From a virus, in the IMG/VR virus record IMGVR_UViG_3300017964_000077, positions 1-24,103 of that record: a stretch of DNA of 24,103 nucleotides; one strand, 5' to 3'. Below the pieces are notes generated by a model. That model saw only the letters and a program-made list of their open reading frames with translations. It did not search any database and was not told the DNA's origin. Shown here one piece after another: positions 1 through 4,662 of this stretch (positions are counted from its first letter, which is position 1; each line of letters starts with the position of its first letter). A program made the translations under genes and the position numbers.

Positions 1-1
1 A

Positions 2-283
2 GCAATAAGGGAGAGTTTTATAGCGACGCTTGCTGATATCCTACAGATTCCAGATTGGTACAAAGATGCTAACTGTGTTGGTACAGACCAAGATGAGTTT
101 TTTCCAGAGAGAGGTAGTAGTACTGTAATTGCAAAGGCAATTTGTAAAGAATGTAAAGTTCGAGAAGAGTGTCTAGAATTTGCAGTAGTAAGAAAAGAAC
201 GATTTGGAATATGGGGTGGTAAATCTGAACGAGAACGCAGAGCCATTAGACGAGAACGAAGAAAAAAAGGCGAAAAGTTTTAA
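2..283 (+). CDS. whiB: WhiB-family iron-sulfur transcription factor (5' partial)
   Basis: WhiB-like (Wbl) proteins bind a [4Fe-4S] cluster through four cysteines and regulate transcription with the primary sigma factor. The frame is open from base 2 to TAA at 281-283 (93 codons) and has no ATG, GTG or TTG start at its visible 5' end, so the gene begins outside the window. Counting from the first visible codon, the cysteines are C25, C48, C51 and C57 (CX22CX2CX5C). They are followed by the signature GIWGG (69-73) and a strongly basic C-terminal tail rich in Arg and Lys, as expected for Wbl DNA contact. Wbl proteins are confined to Actinobacteria and their phages, so this is the best host marker in the window. 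The last 80 bases overlap the next reading frame. Family call is secure; its target genes are unknown. Confidence 0.93.
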   Translation, partial: AIRESFIATLADILQIPDWYKDANCVGTDQDEFFPERGSSTVIAKAICKECKVREECLEFAVVRKERFGIWGGKSERERRAIRRERRKKGEKF

Positions 284-437
284 AGTTCCTGTTTATTACT
301 GGGAGATAATATTGACTAAGGGAGATGACCCAATGCTATTTGGACCATTTACAAGACATGAAATGTTCTACTACCTAGAAACACAGGGGTATGAAATACC
401 CTATAAGATTAAAAGGCTAAGACCAGATGGAAGATAA
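204..437 (+). CDS. Small unknown protein overlapping the WhiB gene
   Basis: No family recognised. The 77-residue frame ends with ATG of the exonuclease gene (427) inside its last codons, the overlap typical of translational coupling. The C-terminal half, from about residue 27, reads like a compact fold: hydrophobic strand (VYYWEIIL), a GPFTR turn, a predicted helix (HEMFYYLETQGY) and a closing strand (YKIKRL). The start is uncertain. ATG 204 lies deep inside the WhiB gene without a clear Shine-Dalgarno (SD) sequence, giving an 80-base overlap. A TTG at 312 has GGGAG six bases upstream but would give only about 42 residues and lose the first strand. I use ATG 204 as the longest frame. Confidence 0.55.
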   Translation: MEYGVVNLNENAEPLDENEEKKAKSFKVPVYYWEIILTKGDDPMLFGPFTRHEMFYYLETQGYEIPYKIKRLRPDGR

Positions 438-1002
438 GTTCGTAATACTAGATTTTGAGACCACAGGTGCAGATATATTACACACACCCCCTGTAATGAA
501 TGGATATTTTAAGTCAAAACTATGGTATGACCCTATTGAATTTGCCATGATAGATTTATCTAGTGACCAAGAGTACCATTATTTCATAGAACCACACACA
601 GATTTTATTAAAGAAGGCATACCTTGGGCTACTGATATCCATGGATTTGAGAAAGATGACTTTGTTAAGCGTAATGATTTACAGAAATGGGAAGATATCT
701 ACCCAGAAATACAGAAAGTTCTTACAGGTAAGACTGCTGTTGCACATAATGCTTTTGTTTTTGACCAGCAAGTTATGGAACAAACCTGCGAGAAGTATCA
801 AACTCTAGTTCCATTATGTAAATGGAGGGATACTAAAGCGGAGATTAAGCAAATGTATCCAGATAAAGCTCATAGTCAAGTTGATGTAGCAAAGTGGATG
901 TTAGATGAGGAGTATAAAGCACACTCTGCTATTGAAGATGTTCGTATGTTGGCAAAGATTTTTAAATACATAAACGAAAAACCTGCTTGGATTTTCGTAT
1001 AA
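427..1002 (+). CDS. DEDDh-type 3'-5' exonuclease (DnaQ/RNase T-like)
   Basis: Predicted metal-dependent 3'-5' exonuclease of the DnaQ superfamily, 191 residues. The three exonuclease motifs are visible: Exo I as D9-x-E11 in LDFETTG, Exo II as AHNAFVFD (H107 to D113), and Exo III as H166-SAIE-D171, the H-x4-D form of the DEDDh branch. Length matches a stand-alone exonuclease domain; no polymerase is present in the window. It overlaps the previous frame at ATG 427 and is followed by a promoter-containing gap, so it closes the first transcription unit. Likely roles are proofreading, end processing or nucleotide salvage; substrate (DNA or RNA) cannot be decided from sequence. The stretch between Exo I and Exo II is longer than minimal, with an insertion around residues 15-35. 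Confidence 0.88.
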   Translation: MEDKFVILDFETTGADILHTPPVMNGYFKSKLWYDPIEFAMIDLSSDQEYHYFIEPHTDFIKEGIPWATDIHGFEKDDFVKRNDLQKWEDIYPEIQKVLTGKTAVAHNAFVFDQQVMEQTCEKYQTLVPLCKWRDTKAEIKQMYPDKAHSQVDVAKWMLDEEYKAHSAIEDVRMLAKIFKYINEKPAWIFV

Positions 1003-1007
1003 GGTTC

Positions 1008-1035
1008 TTGACTTAATTTTTATATTGTCTAATAT
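1008..1035 (+). promoter_or_regulatory. Candidate sigma70-type promoter for the AIPR gene
   Basis: TTGACT (1008-1013) and TAATAT (1030-1035) are separated by 16 bases and lie just after the exonuclease stop codon. Transcription would start near 1042, leaving a leader of about 68 bases before the AIPR ATG. The match to TTGACA/TATAAT is good but sits in AT-rich DNA where chance matches are common. Confidence 0.55.
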
Positions 1036-1109
1036 TTCTTATACACCAACAAAAGTTGCGTGGTAAGAGAGATTATCAAAAGGATATCTCAAAAAAGAAA
1101 GAGGATAAA

Positions 1110-2273
1110 ATGCGTAATGCAAAAATCACATTGCCTATTCAGGCAATTCGTACACTAACTTCTTTAACTGATAAGAATGTTAAAGAATACTATGGATATA
1201 TCAAATGTAAGGATTTAGCTGAAGCTGATGAATTACCAGATAATCCAAATCCAAGAAAGCCAATAGCTGACAAAGCATCATATAAAGAAATGGTTGCAGC
1301 TCTTACTGATGAGCAAGAGACGCCAGACTTATTTATGTTTGCAGCACTTGGCATACATATCTTTGCTACTGATGCAGTAGTAGAAGATAATTCAATAACA
1401 CTTACGCTATCAAACAAAGATGGTGTTGTTAATGGTGGACACTTGTATGGTGCTATTAGAGAGAATAGTAATTCTATTCCAGAAGATAGGCTAGTTAGAG
1501 TGTTTATTATGACTGGTGTTACAGATGAAAGCACAAGACTAAATATCTCTATTGGTCTCAACAACTCATTACAAGTCAGTGATGAATCATTGTTGAACCA
1601 TAAGGGAGAATTTGAATGGATTAAAAAAGGTTTCAAGAATACGCCTTATGAAGATTCAATAGTCTATTTCCAAGGAGATGAAGGTACTATAAAAGTTAGA
1701 GATATTCTTTCTACTGTATATTCATTAATCCCAGATGGTTCTGAATTAACAACTAAACCTATAAATAAAGTATGGGCTTATGGTGGCAAAAATAAAATTG
1801 TTGCACGTTATGAGGAATCTAAAGCAGAATACAAGAAGTTTGAGTCTAGTCTAAAAGCTATATATAAATTCAAAGACTATGTACAAGAAACTTCTTATCC
1901 AATGTGGTGTGAGGCTACAGGCGAAACTATAGATGATACTCCATTTATATTTTCCAAATGGTCTAACAATAAAAACCAAACACTATTCATTGAAGATGAT
2001 AAAGAAATGGAATACGTACTACAACAAGCAGTACTCGTTCCTGTTCTTGCTTCTTTCAGAACAATGATTGCAATGGAAAAGAAGTTCGACTTTCACAAGG
2101 CTAAAACTGTTTGGGATAATATTGGAGTTAAGCTGATGCAAAAAGGTGTCAGAGTAGCTAGACAGTTTGACCAATTAAGACCAGTAGGTTACTGGCAACC
2201 AATGTGGTCAGAGATGTTTGAAGATGTAGGAGAAGAATTACAATCTTTAAAACAAAGTAGACTATCTGCATAA
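1110..2273 (+). CDS. AIPR-family (abortive infection phage resistance) protein
   Basis: A 387-residue protein resembling the AIPR family (PF10592), named after a lactococcal abortive-infection protein and also found on phages and plasmids. Family-like signatures: NPNPRK (45-50), a region ending in GIHIFATDAV (81-90), the hallmark VVNGGHLYGAI (106-116) in place of the usual (D/N)GGHT..AI, and a downstream LNNSLQVSDESL (150-161) segment followed by EFEWIKKG. I chose ATG 1110 because AAAGAGG lies five to six bases upstream; an in-frame TTG at 1056 would add 18 residues but has no ribosome site. The gene stands alone between its own promoter and a terminator, which suggests expression separate from the structural operon. 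The biochemical activity of AIPR proteins is not settled; superinfection exclusion is a reasonable but unproven role. Confidence 0.65.
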   Translation: MRNAKITLPIQAIRTLTSLTDKNVKEYYGYIKCKDLAEADELPDNPNPRKPIADKASYKEMVAALTDEQETPDLFMFAALGIHIFATDAVVEDNSITLTLSNKDGVVNGGHLYGAIRENSNSIPEDRLVRVFIMTGVTDESTRLNISIGLNNSLQVSDESLLNHKGEFEWIKKGFKNTPYEDSIVYFQGDEGTIKVRDILSTVYSLIPDGSELTTKPINKVWAYGGKNKIVARYEESKAEYKKFESSLKAIYKFKDYVQETSYPMWCEATGETIDDTPFIFSKWSNNKNQTLFIEDDKEMEYVLQQAVLVPVLASFRTMIAMEKKFDFHKAKTVWDNIGVKLMQKGVRVARQFDQLRPVGYWQPMWSEMFEDVGEELQSLKQSRLSA

Positions 2274-2334
2274 GTTGATATACTAGAATCGTAATCGTCT
2301 ATGGACTTGTTCATAGGAAGAATACTTTTCAGTC

Positions 2335-2376
2335 ATAAGATTAAGGCCGTCCTGCGAGGCGGCCATCTTATTTAAA
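2335..2376 (+). terminator. Rho-independent terminator after the AIPR gene
   Basis: GGCCG (2345-2349) pairs with CGGCC (2360-2364), with an inner CCT/AGG and a GCG loop. Outer flanks ATAAGAT and ATCTTAT extend the stem. The GC core is followed by a T-rich tail (TCTTATTT). The near symmetry would let it work on both strands. A weaker hairpin (CTATGGA/TTCATAG, 2299-2316) precedes it. Confidence 0.72.
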
Positions 2377-2398
2377 TACCAAACCCCTATGGTATATT
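2371..2398 (+). promoter_or_regulatory. Extended -10 promoter just upstream of the 2408 gene
   Basis: TATATT (2393-2398) is preceded by TGG, an extended -10 element. A weak -35 (TTTAAA, 2371-2376) lies 16 bases upstream. The predicted start near 2405 is about three bases before ATG 2408, and no SD is visible, so the mRNA would be nearly leaderless. Confidence 0.5.
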
Positions 2399-2407
2399 TA
2401 TAGAACC

Positions 2408-2611
2408 ATGATTCAAGATTTTATATACGCAGGTTACAGATTTAAAAAAGAAACTCTTAAGAATGAAACTCTTGTAATTATGTTTGAAAAGAACGAAGCA
2501 GTTCAACAGATGATAATCCCAAACGAAATAAATATTTTTGATTACATCGATGCTTACCTTAATAAATTTATTAGACAGTCAAATACCACAAGGTATATTA
2601 AGAATAAGTAA
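2408..2611 (+). CDS. Small unknown protein, probably leaderless mRNA
   Basis: A 67-residue protein of unrecognised family. It starts with hydrophobic and aromatic strands (IQDFIYAGYRFKKE, TLVIMFE), has an amphipathic middle (INIFDYIDAYLNKFI) and a Lys-rich end. There are no membrane segments, cysteines or known motifs. It is flanked upstream by a terminator and a -10 box about ten bases from its ATG, and downstream by two hairpins, so it appears to be a single-gene transcription unit. No SD precedes the ATG, consistent with leaderless translation, which is common in actinobacteria. It is probably real given clean flanking signals and protein-like composition, but its function is unknown. Confidence 0.6.
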   Translation: MIQDFIYAGYRFKKETLKNETLVIMFEKNEAVQQMIIPNEINIFDYIDAYLNKFIRQSNTTRYIKNK

Positions 2612-2620
2612 TATAAAGAT

Positions 2621-2672
2621 GTCGGCATCCACACCGACCTCCTCCCATCATCGGCTGTCCATAGGATAGCCG
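2621..2672 (+). other. GC-rich two-hairpin element between genes
   Basis: Hairpin 1 pairs GTCGG (2621-2625) with CCGAC (2634-2638). Hairpin 2 pairs CGGCTGTCC (2652-2660) with GGATAGCCG (2664-2672), nine base pairs including one G-T, with loop ATA. The linker CTCCTCCCATCAT (2639-2651) contains an anti-Shine-Dalgarno-like CCTCC. No T tract follows hairpin 2, so it is either a weak terminator for the 2408 gene or part of a small structured RNA. The GC content contrasts with the surrounding AT-rich DNA. Confidence 0.45.
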
Positions 2673-2688
2673 TATTCAAAATTACTAC

Positions 2689-2694
2689 TATAAT
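2689..2694 (+). promoter_or_regulatory. Perfect -10 box (TATAAT) placing the start at ATG 2701
   Basis: TATAAT is followed by six bases and then ATG 2701, so transcription would begin on or next to the start codon. No SD is present before this ATG. No good -35 is seen around 2666-2671. This is the most plausible visible promoter for the long packaging and structural operon that follows. Confidence 0.55.
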
Positions 2695-2700
2695 TACTCT

Positions 2701-2946
2701 ATGCCTAGATATGAACATAAATGTATTAAAGATATTTGCGAATTTCTTTTTGAAGTTACTTATGGAATTAAAGAAGAACCTCAAATAAATTGTCCTAAGT
2801 GTTCTAGTCCTACACAAAGACAAATTTCTAGAAACGTTATGTTTGAAACTCCTGTTGATGTAGAATGGGAAAAAGACCCAAGTGATTTATCAGTCACTTC
2901 ATATAAGAAATATAGTGAAGCAAAGAAAAGAAAGTTTAGGTGGTAA
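2701..2946 (+). CDS. FmdB-like zinc-ribbon protein
   Basis: An 81-residue protein beginning MPRYEHKC, close to the MP-x-Y-E-Y/H-x-C opening of the FmdB / CxxC_CxxC_SSSS small regulatory zinc-ribbon family (PF09723). The first pair of cysteines is C8 and C13 (CX4C rather than the usual CX2C); the second is C31 and C34 in NCPKCSS. The body of the ribbon ends with QRQISRNV, matching the family's conserved end. A basic, aromatic tail (SEAKKRKFRW) follows. FmdB-like genes occur often near phage terminase genes, but their role is unknown. It lies immediately after a perfect -10 box and is followed by the next gene after one base, so it seems to open the late operon. Confidence 0.7.
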   Translation: MPRYEHKCIKDICEFLFEVTYGIKEEPQINCPKCSSPTQRQISRNVMFETPVDVEWEKDPSDLSVTSYKKYSEAKKRKFRW

Positions 2947-2947
2947 T

Positions 2948-3442
2948 ATGTCAGGCTTTGACATGAGAGATGATGAAACATATTCTGAATACAAATCAAG
3001 AAAACTTAGAGAGAAAGGTCCAGGGTTTCATGTAGCTATGGGACAAAAAAGATATAATCCTGATGACCCAGCTAAAAGTGAAGCGGCTCAAAGAGCTCGT
3101 CGTAATAGAAACAAAGGTAGAAGAAAACAAAACCTTGCTCGTAAAAAATTAAAGATACCAAATACTAAGTTCAGGTCGATGATGGGACATGAAGAAAGTT
3201 GGTTAGGTCAAGTAAGAGTTGAAGTAAAAGCTGGAAAGCAAGTTCAGACCTTATGGACTAAATTTAAAAATGCTAAAGCACAATCAGATTCTAACAATAC
3301 AGCAATAGGTAGTAACAAACCATTTGTATTTGTTGCAATGCCTGATGGAACTTCTGATGGTTTAGTAGTTATGGAGTTAGACAGATTGGAGGAAACAGTA
3401 TTTGCGTTGCTTGAAACGTGGGAAGAGTACGATGAAGAGTAA
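2948..3442 (+). CDS. Putative PDDEXK-like (Holliday-junction-resolvase-like) protein before terminase
   Basis: A 164-residue protein with a highly basic middle (Arg/Lys-rich about 48-68), then VRVEVKAGKQV (89-99), resembling the E-x-K core of PDDEXK nucleases. The C-terminal KPFVFVAMPDGTSDGLVVM is similar to unnamed proteins next to terminase in actinophages (from memory). The end is acidic. One expected acidic catalytic residue before the ExK motif is not obvious, so nuclease activity is uncertain. I chose ATG 2948 because AGGTGG lies four bases upstream and the start falls one base after the previous stop; an in-frame GTG at 2882 would overlap the zinc-ribbon gene. The stop overlaps the terminase start (TAATG). 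A role in resolving replicated DNA before packaging is inference. Confidence 0.5.
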   Translation: MSGFDMRDDETYSEYKSRKLREKGPGFHVAMGQKRYNPDDPAKSEAAQRARRNRNKGRRKQNLARKKLKIPNTKFRSMMGHEESWLGQVRVEVKAGKQVQTLWTKFKNAKAQSDSNNTAIGSNKPFVFVAMPDGTSDGLVVMELDRLEETVFALLETWEEYDEE

Positions 3443-4659
3443 TGGTTAAATACAAGGGTGTTCTCCCTGCACTTCATGAAGCACAGAAAACTGTAGCGGA
3501 ATCTGAAGCTAGGTGGAAAGTTCTTTGTGCTGGTCGAAGATTTGGTAAGACACGTCTTGGTGTACAGATGTGTATGGAAAATGCTTTAGAAGGTAAAAGA
3601 GCTTGGTGGGTTGCACCAACATTCGCAATTGCTCGTGTAGGTTGGAGAGCTATTGAAGCAGCAGCTATGTCGTTCCCCGAAAAGATAAGACCTAAAGTTT
3701 CTATTGCAAACATGGAAGTTCATTTTGAAAATGGTGGTTTTATTGCTGCTAAATCTGCTGATAATCCACAAAGATTAAGAGGTGAAGGTCTTGACTTTCT
3801 AGTTATGGATGAAGCAGCTTTTGTAAAACCAGAAGTGTGGAGAGAAGTTCTAAGACCAACACTTACAGAAAGAAAAGGTAAAGGTTTATTTATTAGTACT
3901 CCAATGGGTATGAACAATTGGTTTTATGATTTATGGCAAAATGCACAAGATGATGATAATTGGGAAACATTTAGATTTTCTACATTAGACAACCCAGCTA
4001 TTGACCCTGACGAATTAGAAATTGCCAAGAAAGAAGTTGGTTCTATTATATATACGCAAGAGTATTTAGCAGAGTTTGTTGAAGATGGTCAGTCTCTATT
4101 TAAACCTCATTGGTTGAATTATTTTCAAAAAAGTGAAGATGGTTTATGGGTAGGTGGTGGTGGTTCATGGGACCCATTAGAACTACAACACTTTGGTGCA
4201 GTTGATATTGCTGTAACTACTGCTACTTCTTCAGACCATACAGCACTAGTAGATTTTGCTAAACATAACGATGGTACATTGTTTGTTAATGATGTAAAAC
4301 AAATTAAAGTAGAAGGACCTGATTTATTTCCAGAAATAAGAAATATGTACGATAGATATAACTGGTCACATGTTTGTATTGAGAATGTCGGCTTATCTAA
4401 AACAGTTTCTCAAATGCTTCAAAGAGAGGGATATAGGGTACAAGAAATGAAAGCAGATAAGGATAAAATAACCAAAGCTTTACCTTTATCGGCTAGGATG
4501 GAGTCTGGAGATGTACTTTTAAAAGCGGAAGCACCATGGCTACCGAACCTAGAGCGTGAGCTCCTTGCATTTCCGCTAGGTTCGCATGATGACATGGTAG
4601 ACGCTATGGCACTTGGAGCTCAAGAGATGCAAAAAAAACGCGTCTGGGAAGCGTATTAA
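3442..4659 (+). CDS. terL: Terminase large subunit
   Basis: ATP-driven DNA packaging motor and nuclease, 405 residues. The ATPase domain shows Walker A GRRFGKT (31-37), Walker B LVMDEAAF (120-127, with D123 and E124) and the STP coupling motif (152-154). The RNase H-like nuclease domain shows D255 in FGAVDIA, E314 in VCIENVG and the acidic cluster SHDDMVDA (381-388). The length is slightly short of the usual 430-550. ATG 3442 shares bases with the preceding stop (TAATG), so it is translationally coupled; GAAGAG is three bases upstream. It is followed by the portal after three bases. No small terminase subunit is recognised in the window; it may lie elsewhere or be one of the small upstream proteins. 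Confidence 0.96.
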   Translation: MVKYKGVLPALHEAQKTVAESEARWKVLCAGRRFGKTRLGVQMCMENALEGKRAWWVAPTFAIARVGWRAIEAAAMSFPEKIRPKVSIANMEVHFENGGFIAAKSADNPQRLRGEGLDFLVMDEAAFVKPEVWREVLRPTLTERKGKGLFISTPMGMNNWFYDLWQNAQDDDNWETFRFSTLDNPAIDPDELEIAKKEVGSIIYTQEYLAEFVEDGQSLFKPHWLNYFQKSEDGLWVGGGGSWDPLELQHFGAVDIAVTTATSSDHTALVDFAKHNDGTLFVNDVKQIKVEGPDLFPEIRNMYDRYNWSHVCIENVGLSKTVSQMLQREGYRVQEMKADKDKITKALPLSARMESGDVLLKAEAPWLPNLERELLAFPLGSHDDMVDAMALGAQEMQKKRVWEAY

Positions 4660-4662
4660 TAA

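Noticed and set aside
1056-1109. TTG 1056 as start of the AIPR gene
   Set aside because: No ribosome site before it and a Lys/Arg-rich non-family extension; ATG 1110 has AAAGAGG at proper distance.
1190-1636. Minus-strand frame of 148 codons opposite the AIPR gene
   Set aside because: Low-complexity Ser/Leu-rich translation lying wholly opposite a well-supported gene; no minus-strand promoter or ribosome site. The same applies to the other minus-strand frames across the window.
2882-2947. GTG 2882 as start of the resolvase-like gene
   Set aside because: It would overlap the zinc-ribbon gene by 65 bases; ATG 2948 has AGGTGG four bases upstream.
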